Assembly: GCF_900005615.1 (NCBI RefSeq)
Contig: NZ_LN832562.1
Span: 124,001-188,000 of the forward strand
From: Paracoccus aminovorans
GTDB lineage: Bacteria; Pseudomonadota; Alphaproteobacteria; Rhodobacterales; Rhodobacteraceae
Direction: 5' to 3'
DNA length: 64,000 nucleotides
Positions 44,051 through 53,335 of the stretch are shown in pieces (position 1 is the stretch's first letter; each line of letters starts with the position of its first letter). A program made the translations under genes and the position numbers. The notes beneath the pieces were generated by a model that was given only the letters and a program-made list of their open reading frames with translations, was not told the DNA's origin and did not search any database.

Positions 44051-44917
44051 TCAGGGAAACAGGCGCCGGCGGGCCGGGCGCGGGGTCAGAAGCAGTTCGG
44101 CCAGCGCCAGCAGGCCGGTGGTGCCGATGCCGATGCCGGCCAGCGTCAGCACGACGACCAGGTAAGGCCCCATGCGGAAGCTGTTGCCGTAAGAGATCAG
44201 CAGCGCGCCCAGCCCGGTCATCGACATATAGATATCGGCGATCACCGCCGTCACCAGACCCGTCGCGGCCCCGAGCCGCAGCCCGGCCATGACCGGATGC
44301 AGGGCCGAGGGCAGGGCGATGCGGATCAGCCGCCGCCAGGATCCGACGCCATGGGCGCGGGCCATCTCGACCAGCGCGGGATCGGTGCCGCGCATGCCGG
44401 TATAGCTGTTGATCAGGATCGGCATCACCGCGCCAAGCGCCACCATCGCCAGCTTGGCACCCGGCCCCAGCCCCAGCCACAGGATCGCCAGCGGCATCAG
44501 CGCGATCAGCGGCACCGCCGCCAGCGCGTTCAGATAGGGGTTCAGGCTGCGCCCCAGCAGCGGCACCGCCCCCAGCAGCAGGCCCGCCGGGATGCCGATC
44601 AGCGCCGCCAGCGCCAGCCCGCCCAGAAACACCGCCAGCGTATCGCCAAGCGCGCGGCCGTAGTCGTTGCGGTAGTCGTGCAGCATCTCGCCGAAGGCCT
44701 GCAGCGTCTCGGAGGGCGAGGCGAAGAAGCCGCGCGGCAGCACCTCTGCGCCCCAGGACCACAGCCCGAGGACCAGGAGCAGCACCAAGAGCCGCAGCCA
44801 GACATGCGTCGGGCGGCGGCCGAGCCAGCGCAGCGCCTCGGCGACGCCCCGGACCAGGTCCAGCGCCTCGGCCCGCAGGCGCTGCGGCAGCCGGGGCGGT
44901 TCTTCGGGTGGGGACAT
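44051..44917 (-). CDS. ABC transporter permease, SsuC/TauC-like
   Basis: 288 residues. A first hydrophobic segment (LRLLVLLLVLGLWSWGAEV) is followed by FASPSETLQAFGEML, the PSP motif typical of this class. The EAA coupling loop EMARAHGVGSWRRLIRIALP and four more helices follow. The ATG at 44917 is 45 nt after the stop of the PQQ dehydrogenase gene on the same strand. A much longer open frame (to 47482) only shadows that dehydrogenase. Confidence 0.93.
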   Translation of the reverse strand: MSPPEEPPRLPQRLRAEALDLVRGVAEALRWLGRRPTHVWLRLLVLLLVLGLWSWGAEVLPRGFFASPSETLQAFGEMLHDYRNDYGRALGDTLAVFLGGLALAALIGIPAGLLLGAVPLLGRSLNPYLNALAAVPLIALMPLAILWLGLGPGAKLAMVALGAVMPILINSYTGMRGTDPALVEMARAHGVGSWRRLIRIALPSALHPVMAGLRLGAATGLVTAVIADIYMSMTGLGALLISYGNSFRMGPYLVVVLTLAGIGIGTTGLLALAELLLTPRPARRRLFP

Positions 44918-44961
44918 GGCGGGCCTCGCGGTGGGCCGCCCCGCGACGGGGGCGGCGACGC

Positions 44962-47397
44962 TCAGTTCGTCTCGGGCAGGGCGTAGGCGATGACGTAATC
45001 GCCCCGGTCCATCGACTGCCGCGCACCGCCGGCCGAGATCACGACATATTGCCGGCCGGTCTTGGGCGAGCGATAGCTCATCGGGCCGCCCTGGCTGCCG
45101 ACGGGCAGGCGGGACTTCCAGATCTCCTGGCCGGTGGCGGCGTCCCAGGCCCGCAGGTAATAGTCCTGCGTCCCGGCCATGAACACCAGCCCGCCCTGCG
45201 TCGCCAGCGTGCCGCCCAGCGTGGGCAGGCCGACCGGGATCGGCAGGCGCATCTTGATGCCCAGCGGGCCGGTATCCCGAACCGTGCCGACCGGCACCTG
45301 CCAGGCGACGCTTCGCGTCTTCAGGTCCACCGCCGTCAGCGTGCCATAGGGCGGCTTCTGGCAGGGAATGCCCAGCGGCGACAGAAAGCGGTTCTTGACC
45401 ACCGCATAGGGCGTGCCGCCCAGCGGAACCTGGCCCATGCCGACATTGGGCGATTCGCCGCCGTCGGACAGCGCGGCTTCGGCCTGTTGCGGCACCATCT
45501 GCACCCACAGACCCAGCCGCATGTCGTTGACGAACAGCAGGTCGTTGTTCGGATCGACCGATACCCCGCCCCAGTTCATGCCACCCAGAGAACCCGGGAA
45601 GGCCAGCGACAGGTCGGTATCCGGCGCAGTGTAGAGCCCCTCGTAGCGCATCGACTTGAAGCCGATGCGGCAGATGAGCTGGTCGAAGGGGGTGGCGCCC
45701 CACATGTCGGCCTCGGTCAGCGTCCGGGTGCCGATCTGCGGCATGCCGACCGACAGGGGCTGGGTCAGCGCATAGGGCTCGTCGGGGATGGTCGCGGGCT
45801 TGACGGGGATCTCCTGCACCTCGGTCAGCGGCTTGCCGGTCTGGCGGTCGAGCACGTAGATCTGCCCGGCCTTGGTGGCGATCACCAGCGCCGGCACGCG
45901 CGCGCCGCCTTCGGCCGAGAAGTCGATCAGCGTCGGCGCCATCGGCAGGTCGAAGTCCCACAGGTCGTTGTGGACCGTTTGGTAGTCCCATTTCAGCCGG
46001 CCAGTGGTGGCGTCCAGCGCCATGATCGAGGCGCCGTAGCGGTGGTCCTCCTCGGTCCGGGTGGCGCCGTAGAGATCGACCGAGGGCGAGCCCAGCGGCA
46101 GGAAGACCGTGTTCGAGGCCGGGTCGTAGGTCGAGCCCGCCCAGACGTTGGCCGAGGACCGGGTATAGGTCTCGCCCGGCTGCAATTCGCGATTCGGCGT
46201 GGCCGAGCCGGTGTCGAAGGCCCAACGCTGCGCGCCGGTGATGACGTCGAAGCCCCGGATCACGCCGCCCGGCATGTCCACCTGCACGTTGTCGGCGACG
46301 CGGCCGCCGATCACCACGGTTGTCCCGGCGACGGTCGGGGCCGAGGTCAGCGTGTAATAGGCGATATTCGCGACATCGCCGATGCCTTCCTTGAGGTCGA
46401 CCGCGCCGCCCTTGCCGAAGCCTTCGCACAGCGCGCCGGTGTCGGCGTCGATGGCGAAGAGCCGCGCGTCGATCGAGTTCATGATGATGCGGCGCTGGCA
46501 ACCCGCGCCCTCGGGCAGGGTCGCCACGGGCACCGGGGTCGCGCCCGGCGCGGTCGGCTGTTCCAGCGGCGCGGCAGCGTCGAAATAGGCCAGACCCCGG
46601 CAGCGTTCCCAGACGCCGCCGACATTGGCGTTGATGTCGCGGCGCCAGATCTCGGCCCCGGTGTCGGCATCCAGCGCGATGACGTTGTTCTTGGGCGTGC
46701 AGAGGAACAGCTTGTCGCCCACCTGCAGCGGCGTCGACTGGTCCTCGGCCCCCGAGCCGGTCGAGAGCGGCACGTCGCCCGTCCGATAGGTCCAGGCGAC
46801 CTCGAGCCTGTCGATGTTCGCGGGGGTGATCTGATCCAGCGCGGCGAAGCGGGTGTTGGCGGTGCCGTTGCCGTAATGCGCCCAGTCGGCGGGGGCGTCC
46901 GGCGCCACCGCCACGGGCTGCGCGGCCGGAGCGGCGGCCGCGACCTCGGGATGGATGCGGAACATCGAGCCGAAGCCGGCGGCGCCTGCCGCCAGCAGCA
47001 CCAGCGCCGCGACCAGCGGCGGCGCTGGCCGTGCCGCGCGCCCGGCGGCCCGGTTCAGGATCGGCAGCGAAGCGGTCACGACAGCCGCGCCGAAGGTCAT
47101 CGCCAGCAGGCGCGACACCAGGCCCCAGTAGTCCAGCCCCACCTCGAACAGCGCCCACAGGATGGTGCCCGCGAAAGCCGCCAGGTAAAGCCAGGCCCCG
47201 GCCGGGCGGGCGCGGAAGATCTGGATCGCCGACAGCATCAGCACGATGCCGGCGATCACGAAATACCAGCTGCCGCCCAGCGACAGCAGCCTGCCGCCGC
47301 CGACGACGAAGAACAGACCTGCGGCCAGCAGGACGGCGCCGAGAAGCCAGAGCCACGCCCGGGCGACGGACGGAATGGGCTGCGTTGTGAATGTCAT
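44962..47397 (-). CDS. gcd: Membrane-bound PQQ-dependent glucose dehydrogenase-type quinoprotein
   Basis: 811 residues (E. coli Gcd 796). The first 145 residues contain five hydrophobic segments (LWLLGAVLLAAGLFFVVGGG, WYFVIAGIVLMLSAIQIF and others). An eight-bladed PQQ propeller follows: ADWAHYGNGTANTRFAALDQ, STPLQVGDKLFLCTPKNN, the catalytic Asp segment VHNDLWDFDLPMAPTLID, and GGMNWGGVSVDP. It oxidises aldoses in the periplasm and passes electrons to ubiquinone. A good promoter lies upstream. PQQ synthesis genes are not in the window. Linkage to an ABC importer for a non-sugar-type ligand is odd. Confidence 0.93.
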   Translation of the reverse strand: MTFTTQPIPSVARAWLWLLGAVLLAAGLFFVVGGGRLLSLGGSWYFVIAGIVLMLSAIQIFRARPAGAWLYLAAFAGTILWALFEVGLDYWGLVSRLLAMTFGAAVVTASLPILNRAAGRAARPAPPLVAALVLLAAGAAGFGSMFRIHPEVAAAAPAAQPVAVAPDAPADWAHYGNGTANTRFAALDQITPANIDRLEVAWTYRTGDVPLSTGSGAEDQSTPLQVGDKLFLCTPKNNVIALDADTGAEIWRRDINANVGGVWERCRGLAYFDAAAPLEQPTAPGATPVPVATLPEGAGCQRRIIMNSIDARLFAIDADTGALCEGFGKGGAVDLKEGIGDVANIAYYTLTSAPTVAGTTVVIGGRVADNVQVDMPGGVIRGFDVITGAQRWAFDTGSATPNRELQPGETYTRSSANVWAGSTYDPASNTVFLPLGSPSVDLYGATRTEEDHRYGASIMALDATTGRLKWDYQTVHNDLWDFDLPMAPTLIDFSAEGGARVPALVIATKAGQIYVLDRQTGKPLTEVQEIPVKPATIPDEPYALTQPLSVGMPQIGTRTLTEADMWGATPFDQLICRIGFKSMRYEGLYTAPDTDLSLAFPGSLGGMNWGGVSVDPNNDLLFVNDMRLGLWVQMVPQQAEAALSDGGESPNVGMGQVPLGGTPYAVVKNRFLSPLGIPCQKPPYGTLTAVDLKTRSVAWQVPVGTVRDTGPLGIKMRLPIPVGLPTLGGTLATQGGLVFMAGTQDYYLRAWDAATGQEIWKSRLPVGSQGGPMSYRSPKTGRQYVVISAGGARQSMDRGDYVIAYALPETN

Positions 47398-48095
47398 GAA
47401 TGCTCTGCCTTGAAATGGACGTTTGACGCTGGCCGCCGCGTTCGATGAATCCGAAGCTGGCCGTCGGACTATACCTGTGCAAGGCCGGAGGTCAAAACCT
47501 CGAAAAACATCAGGGCCGGCACGCGCCGGCTGCGGCACTGACACCGGCCCCGCCTGGGCCAGGGTGCTGGAAGCCGGTTGCGCGTCGCGCGGCAGGGGCC
47601 TCCGATGCTGGCGACATGCGGGCCGTTCTGCCGCAGGCAGCGACCGGTTTCGGCGAAAGGGATCGTCGCGGAGCCGAGCCCGAAAGCCGGCTGAAGCAGA
47701 TCGGAAGAAGGGCGCACGGTTGCGAAAGACGGGTCCGCCTGACACGCAGCATGGCCAGCGGCATGGCGGCTCCATGGCCAGCGGCGGCGGTCAAGGCACG
47801 GGACGCGGCTTCAACGCATAGCGGTTCGAGGATCAGGAGGCGTGCATGAAAAGGCCACGGGCGGGAAATGGAGACTGCGCGGGAGCATGATTGCCTGAAC
47901 GGTGACGCCAAGACCATGAAGGGCATGCCTGCTGCCCCTTGACCGCGGGGACGAGGGTCGATGCCCGCGCACGAGCGGCGTGCACGCCTTGCAACCCGGC
48001 CGGCGCACCGCCAAAGGGCCTCGGGCAGCGCCAGATCCGCCATGGGCGTTCTCAGGGCGCGGCCGCCGTGATAATCTGGCGCGCAAGGAGGCGGC
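47398..48095. other. Divergent intergenic region between gcd and the AcoR-like gene
   Basis: About 700 bp. Apart from the gcd promoter at its left end no functional element is recognised; open frames here lack family motifs. AAGGAGGC lies before the regulator start at 48096. Confidence 0.5.
47468..47495 (-). promoter_or_regulatory. Sigma70-like promoter of gcd
   Basis: Minus strand: TTGACC (47495-47490), 16-bp spacer, TATAGT (47473-47468), about 70 bp before the ATG at 47397. The best promoter match in this part of the window; it probably drives gcd and the ABC genes. Confidence 0.65.
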
Positions 48096-49826
48096 ATGAG
48101 CGATCGTCGGCACGTCGAAGAGATCGAGCGGGTGCTGGGCGGCACCCAGACCGGGCGGGACGGGTTCGTCTCGGCGTCCTGGCGGCGCTGCGTCGAGCTT
48201 TACGGCATGGACCCGATGCGCCGCGACCCGGCCCATATCGTCACCGAGACCGAATTGCGGGACCATCGCAAGCAGGCGGAGCGGATGATCGGAGCGGCAC
48301 GCTCGAGCCTGCAAAGCCTGTTCCGGCAGATCGCCGGGCAGAACTATGTGCTGCTGCTGACCGACGCCAAGGGCGTCTGCGTCGACTTCTTCGGCGACGA
48401 TCTGTTCCTCGACGACTTGCGGACGGCGGGGCTGTATCTGGGGTCGAACTGGTCCGAGGATCTGGCCGGCACCTGCGGCGTCGGCGCCTGCATCGTCACG
48501 AAACAGCCGGTGACCGTCCATCAGGACGACCATTTCGGCAATGCCCATACCCCGCTCAGCTGCACGGCGGCGCCGATCTTCGACAGCCTGGGCGGGCTGG
48601 CGGCGATTCTGGACATCTCGCTGCTGCGCTCGCCCACGCCGAAGCGCAGCCAGAACCTGGCCATGAGCCTGGTGACCAATGCCGCAAGGCGGGTCGAGAT
48701 GGCGAACCTGATGGCCGAAAGCCGCCGCGACTGGGTGCTGCGCCTTTCGGACAGTCCCGAATTCCTCGACGTCGATCCCGAGGCCGCGGTGCGGCTGGAC
48801 GGGTCGGGGCGGGTGCTGGGCTATACCCGCGGGGCGGCGCGGCTGTTCCCGGACGGGGGCGAGGTGATCGGCCGCCGCATCGACGAGGTGCTGGGCCTGA
48901 CCGTCGACGATCTGCCCGACCTGATGCGCGACCGCCCGACCGAGGAGCGCATCGTCGAGATGCGCGACGGCGGCGCGCTGTTCGGCCATGCCATCGCGCC
49001 GCAGGCTCCGCGCGCGCCCTTGCGCGGCGACCGGCGCGGCGGGCCGCTGGCCGGGCTCTCGGGCGGCGATCCGGCGATGACGCGGCTGCTGGCCCAGGCG
49101 GCCAGGCTGGCGCCGACCTCGGTGCCGCTGCTGATCGCAGGCGAGACCGGGACCGGCAAGACCAAGCTGGCGCGGGCGATCCACATGGCCGGATCCGCAG
49201 GCGGCTTCCTGGCGCTGGACTGTGCCGGGCTGACCGCCCAGGCGGTGCGGCAGGCCTGCGGCGAGATCGGCGGCCCGACGACGCTGCTGCTGCGCCGGAT
49301 CGAGGATCTGCCGGCCGAGACCGCGCCGGCGCTGGTCGCCCTGCTGGACCGCTGCGATGTCTTGCGTCCGCTTTCGACCACCTGCGCGGTGCCCGGTGTG
49401 CTGGACCTGCCGCGTCCGCTGTTCCACCGCCTGGCCGGCGCGGTGCTGGACCTGCCGCCGCTGCGCCAGCGCCAGGACATCGGCTGGCTGCTGGACCGGA
49501 TCCTGCGCCGGCGCACGCCCGAGGACATGCGCCTGTCGCCCTCGGCCCGGGCCGCGCTGCTGGGGCGCCGCTGGCCCGGCAACCTGCGCGAGCTGGAACA
49601 GGTGCTGGACGTGGCCATCGCGCTGTGCGAGGGGCGCGTCATCGACCTGCCGGACCTGCCGCCGCCCGTGGATCGCGCGGCCGAGCCGCTGGGCCCCGGC
49701 GAGACGCTGGAGCAGGTCATGGAGGCCTGCGGCTGGAACATGGCCCGCGCCGCGCGCCGGCTGGGCGTGAACCGCTCGACCGTCCTGCGCCGGCTGCGCA
49801 ATGCAGGGTTGCAGCCCCCGGCCTGA
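48096..49826 (+). CDS. AcoR-like transcriptional regulator (GAF, degenerate AAA+, Fis-type HTH)
   Basis: 576 residues. Residues about 60-200 form a GAF-type sensor (GQNYVLLLTDAKGVCVDFFG; GTCGVGACIVTKQPVTVH is an AcoR hallmark). The AAA+ part keeps Walker A (AGETGTGKTKLARAIH), but the segment after LALDCAGLTAQ is shortened: the GAFTGA loop that touches sigma54 is absent. The Walker B site reads LLLRRIEDLP instead of LFLDEIGDL. The C-terminal Fis HTH (MARAARRLGVNRSTVLRRLR) is intact. It therefore likely regulates without sigma54, as known for a few alphaproteobacterial relatives. The target is probably the downstream monooxygenase-dehydrogenase pair. Confidence 0.9.
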   Translation: MSDRRHVEEIERVLGGTQTGRDGFVSASWRRCVELYGMDPMRRDPAHIVTETELRDHRKQAERMIGAARSSLQSLFRQIAGQNYVLLLTDAKGVCVDFFGDDLFLDDLRTAGLYLGSNWSEDLAGTCGVGACIVTKQPVTVHQDDHFGNAHTPLSCTAAPIFDSLGGLAAILDISLLRSPTPKRSQNLAMSLVTNAARRVEMANLMAESRRDWVLRLSDSPEFLDVDPEAAVRLDGSGRVLGYTRGAARLFPDGGEVIGRRIDEVLGLTVDDLPDLMRDRPTEERIVEMRDGGALFGHAIAPQAPRAPLRGDRRGGPLAGLSGGDPAMTRLLAQAARLAPTSVPLLIAGETGTGKTKLARAIHMAGSAGGFLALDCAGLTAQAVRQACGEIGGPTTLLLRRIEDLPAETAPALVALLDRCDVLRPLSTTCAVPGVLDLPRPLFHRLAGAVLDLPPLRQRQDIGWLLDRILRRRTPEDMRLSPSARAALLGRRWPGNLRELEQVLDVAIALCEGRVIDLPDLPPPVDRAAEPLGPGETLEQVMEACGWNMARAARRLGVNRSTVLRRLRNAGLQPPA

Positions 49827-49965
49827 GCCGTTGCGCGCCGTTGCGCCTGCAACACGCTGCACCGCAGCACTCGTTTTTCCGGCCGCCGCGCGCATGCCGC
49901 GATGGATCGGAAGGGCAGGCGCCCGCGATACTCCCCCTCGAACAACGCGCAGAGGAGGAGACGCG

Positions 49966-51765
49966 ATGCTCGATTCTACCGTCACGAGCCGCACGCAGGC
50001 GGTGCTGGACCAGCTCAATACCGCGCTCGAACAGAGTGACGTGGACGCCGCCGCCAGGCTTTTTGCCGCCGACAGCTATTGGCGCGACCTGGTGGCCGTC
50101 AGCTGGAACCTGAAGACCGTCGAGGGCCCGGCCGGCGTCGCCGACATGCTGGACCGGCAGCTGGCCCAGACCCGCCCCGGCAATTTCCAACTCCAGCCCG
50201 GAGAGATCCCCGCCGAGGAGGGCGGCGTCATCACCGCCTGGATCACCTTCGAGACCGCCGCCGGGCGCGGCTGGGGCCTGATCCGGCTGAAGGAGGACCG
50301 GATCTGGACCCTGCTCACCGCCCTGCAAGAGCTGAAGGGCTTCGAGGAAAACCGCGGCAAGCGCCGCCCGATGGGCGCCGAACATGGCGCGAAGAAGAAC
50401 CGCACCACCTGGAAGGAACGCCGCGAGACCGAGGCGGCTTCGCTGGGCTACGACACCCAGCCCTATACGGTGATCGTCGGCGGCGGCCAGGGCGGCATCG
50501 CGCTGGGGGCGCGGCTACGGCAACTGGGCGTGCCGACCATCATACTGGACAAGCACGACCGCCCCGGCGACCAATGGCGCAGCCGCTACAAGTCTTTGTG
50601 CCTGCACGACCCGATCTGGTACGACCACCTGCCCTATATCAAGTTTCCCGACAACTGGCCGGTGTTCACGCCCAAGGACAAGGTGGGCGACTGGCTGGAA
50701 ATGTATACCAAGGTCATGGAGCTGAACTACTGGACCCGCTCGACCGTCGAGCGCGCCGCCTTCGACGAGGCCTCGGGCACCTGGACCGTCGAGGTGGACC
50801 GAGACGGCGAAAAGGTCGTGCTGCGCCCGACGCAGCTGGTGCTGGCGACCGGCATGTCGGGCAAGCCGAACATGCCGAAATTCCCGGGTATGGAAAGCTT
50901 CAAGGGCACGATCCAGCATTCCTCGCAGCACAAGGGCCCGGACGAATGGACGGGGAAAAAGGTCGTTGTCATCGGCTCGAACAACTCGGCCCATGACATC
51001 TGCGCGGCGCTGTGGGAGGCGGACGCGGACGTGACCATGGTCCAGCGCTCTTCGACTCATATCGTGCGCTCGGACAGCCTGATGGAGATTGGTCTCGGCG
51101 CGCTTTATTCCGAGGAGGCGGTGGCGAACGGGGTGACGACCGAAAAGGCCGACATGATCTTCGCCTCGCTGCCCTACAAGATCATGCACGAGTTCCAGAT
51201 CCCGCTTTACGACAAGATGCGGGAACGCGACGCCGAATTCTATGCCGGGCTGGAAAAGGCCGGCTTCCAGCTCGACTGGGGCGACGACGGCTCGGGCCTG
51301 TTCATGAAATACCTGCGCCGCGGCTCGGGCTATTACATCGACGTGGGCGCGAGCCAGCTGATCATCGACGGCGAGGTCAAGCTGGTCTCGGGCCAGGTCG
51401 ATCACTTCGAGGCGGACGCCGTGGTGCTGACCGACGGCACCCGCCTGCCGGCGGACCTGGTGGTGCTGGCCACCGGCTTCGGCTCGATGAACGGCTGGGC
51501 GGCCGACCTGATCAGCCAGGAGGTCGCCGACAGGGTGGGCAAGGTCTGGGGCCTCGGCTCGGCCACCACCAAGGACCCGGGGCCCTGGGAGGGCGAGCAG
51601 CGCAACATGTGGAAGCCGACGCAAGCGCAGAACTTGTGGTTCCACGGCGGCAACCTGCACCAGTCGCGGCATTATTCGCTGTATCTGGCGCTGCAGCTGA
51701 AGGCGCGGCTGGAGGGCTTGGACACCCCCGTCTACGGCCTGCAAGAGGTGCATCACCTGTCCTGA
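49966..51765 (+). CDS. NTF2-like domain fused to FMO/Baeyer-Villiger-type flavin monooxygenase
   Basis: 599 residues. Residues 1 to about 135 form an NTF2/SnoaL-like domain (LNTALEQSDVDAAARLFAAD, then TAWITFETAAGRGWGLIRLK). From about 160 comes a flavoprotein monooxygenase: FAD motif VIVGGGQGGIALGARLRQLG, the FxGxxxH element FKGTIQHSSQH, and NADPH-site VVVIGSNNSAHDICAAL. DLVVLATGF sits near the end. The type oxygenates ketones, amines or sulfides. AGAGGAGGAG is an excellent ribosome binding site for the ATG at 49966; the frame extends upstream only into the regulator's 3' end. Genomic pairing with a butanediol-dehydrogenase-like gene suggests an alcohol/ketone pathway. Confidence 0.9.
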   Translation: MLDSTVTSRTQAVLDQLNTALEQSDVDAAARLFAADSYWRDLVAVSWNLKTVEGPAGVADMLDRQLAQTRPGNFQLQPGEIPAEEGGVITAWITFETAAGRGWGLIRLKEDRIWTLLTALQELKGFEENRGKRRPMGAEHGAKKNRTTWKERRETEAASLGYDTQPYTVIVGGGQGGIALGARLRQLGVPTIILDKHDRPGDQWRSRYKSLCLHDPIWYDHLPYIKFPDNWPVFTPKDKVGDWLEMYTKVMELNYWTRSTVERAAFDEASGTWTVEVDRDGEKVVLRPTQLVLATGMSGKPNMPKFPGMESFKGTIQHSSQHKGPDEWTGKKVVVIGSNNSAHDICAALWEADADVTMVQRSSTHIVRSDSLMEIGLGALYSEEAVANGVTTEKADMIFASLPYKIMHEFQIPLYDKMRERDAEFYAGLEKAGFQLDWGDDGSGLFMKYLRRGSGYYIDVGASQLIIDGEVKLVSGQVDHFEADAVVLTDGTRLPADLVVLATGFGSMNGWAADLISQEVADRVGKVWGLGSATTKDPGPWEGEQRNMWKPTQAQNLWFHGGNLHQSRHYSLYLALQLKARLEGLDTPVYGLQEVHHLS

Positions 51766-51825
51766 CGCCCCTTGGCCCGGCCGGCTCGCGGCCGGGCCTT
51801 TTCATCCAGAATCGGAGAAATGCAG

Positions 51826-52878
51826 ATGAAAGCAGCACGTTGGCACGGCGCCCGGGACATTCGCGTCGAGGACGTCCCCGAACCCCAGGCCGGGCCGGGC
51901 GAGGTCAAGGTCAAGGTCGCCTGGACCGGGATCTGCGGCAGCGACCTGCACGAATACCTGGCCGGGCCGATCTTCGTGCCGGTCGGGCAGGACCATCCGC
52001 TGAGCCACGACCAGGCGCCGATCACCATGGGCCACGAATATTGCGGCACCATCACCGAACTGGGGCAGGGCGTCACCGGCCTTGCCGTCGGCGACCGCGT
52101 GGCCATCGAGCCGATCTTCGCCTGCGGCACCTGCCCGGCCTGCCACGAGGGCAAATACAACCTGTGCGACAAGCTGGGCTTCGTCGGCCTGTCGGGTGGC
52201 CATGGGGGATTCGCGGGCTATTCGGTGGTGCCCGCCCGCATGGTGCACAAGATCCCCGAGGGCCTGTCGATGGAGCAGGGCGCCCTGGTCGAGCCGGCGG
52301 CGGTGGCGCTGCACGCCGTCCGCCTGTCGAAGATCAAGGCCGGCGACAGCGCGGCGGTCTTCGGCGCCGGCCCCATCGGCCTGCTGGTGGTCGAGGCGCT
52401 GCGCGTCGCCGGCGCGGCCCAAATCCATGTCGTCGAGCCCTCCGAGGTGCGGCGGCAAAGGGCGCTGGACCTGGGCGCGACCGCGGCCATCGACCCCATG
52501 GCCGGCGATGCCGTCGCCGCGATCCGCGAGGCGACCGGCGGCGTGCATGTCGCCTTCGAGGTGACGGGCGTGCCGCGCGTGCTGCCGCAATGCATCGACG
52601 CCACCCGGCATGAGGGACAGGTGCTGATCGTCTCGATCTGGGAGGGCGAGGCGTCCTTCCATCCCAATACCGTCGTGCTGAAGGAACGGCAGTTGCAGGG
52701 CACCATCGCCTATCGCAACGTCTATCCGGCGGTGATGGAGTTGATGACGCAAGGCTATTTCAACGCCGAGCAGCTGGTGACCAAGCGCATCGCGCTGGAC
52801 GACATCGTGGCCGAGGGTTTCGAGGCGCTGGTGGCCGAGAAATCCCATGTGAAGATCCTGGTCGAGGCGCCGCAGTAA
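51826..52878 (+). CDS. Zn-dependent alcohol dehydrogenase, 2,3-butanediol dehydrogenase-like
   Basis: 350 residues, MDR superfamily. Catalytic Zn ligands lie in TGICGSDLHEYL and MGHEYCG, the four structural-Zn Cys region in CGTCPACHEGKYNLC, and the cofactor motif in AVFGAGPIGLLVVEAL. GPIFVPVGQDHPLSHDQAPI between them is characteristic of R,R-butanediol dehydrogenases. It interconverts vicinal diols and acyloins such as acetoin with NAD. ATG at 51826 has GGAG 8 nt upstream; 51820 is an alternative. Follows the monooxygenase by 60 bp and is ended by a strong terminator. An AcoR-like regulator in front fits acetoin/diol control. Confidence 0.92.
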   Translation: MKAARWHGARDIRVEDVPEPQAGPGEVKVKVAWTGICGSDLHEYLAGPIFVPVGQDHPLSHDQAPITMGHEYCGTITELGQGVTGLAVGDRVAIEPIFACGTCPACHEGKYNLCDKLGFVGLSGGHGGFAGYSVVPARMVHKIPEGLSMEQGALVEPAAVALHAVRLSKIKAGDSAAVFGAGPIGLLVVEALRVAGAAQIHVVEPSEVRRQRALDLGATAAIDPMAGDAVAAIREATGGVHVAFEVTGVPRVLPQCIDATRHEGQVLIVSIWEGEASFHPNTVVLKERQLQGTIAYRNVYPAVMELMTQGYFNAEQLVTKRIALDDIVAEGFEALVAEKSHVKILVEAPQ

Positions 52879-52926
52879 TAGCGTGCGGGCGCATCCCGGC
52901 AAACCGCATCAACAAATGCCCTGGAA

Positions 52927-52961
52927 CCGGCCGGCAGTCCGATCTGCCGGCCGGACTTTTT
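52927..52961 (+). terminator. Strong Rho-independent terminator
   Basis: 11-bp perfect stem ccggccggcag (52927-52937) and ctgccggccgg (52944-52954), 6-nt loop, then ACTTTTT. It ends the monooxygenase-dehydrogenase operon 48 bp after the stop. Confidence 0.88.
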
Positions 52962-53335
52962 CGGCGGGCATGATGCCGCGATGGCCGAGGGCTTAGGCCT
53001 GCCTTCCGTGCCCCGCCTGCGCAACTCATGGTGAATATGGATATGTCAGCCGCAAAAGCGTGATGTCCGATGACGAGTCCAGAGGATCGGCAATACCGCC
53101 GGCGGCGGTATCATGGTCCGACCGCCGTTTTGGTCCAGCATTAGTGCTTCGCGCTCGTCGGCCGGCCTTTGTCAGGCATCAGCGCGGTCACCCGGCGCCG
53201 ATACGCTCTGCCGGCTGGCAAAAGAAGGCGCCTCTCAAATGCATATTGACAACAACTCCTGGTTGATAAAACAAAACTGAACGGTTAAGTTCAAAATAAC
53301 CGCGCCGAATATCCCGACCCAACCCGAGAACGATC
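52962..53335. other. Leader region of the pilus operon
   Basis: No gene is evident. A TTGACA at 53247-53252 with TAAAAC at 53268-53273 (15-bp spacer, slightly short) is a candidate promoter. CAAC/GTTG inverted half-sites (53251-53266) fall inside it. The stretch 53240-53330 is AT-rich relative to surroundings. Confidence 0.5.
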
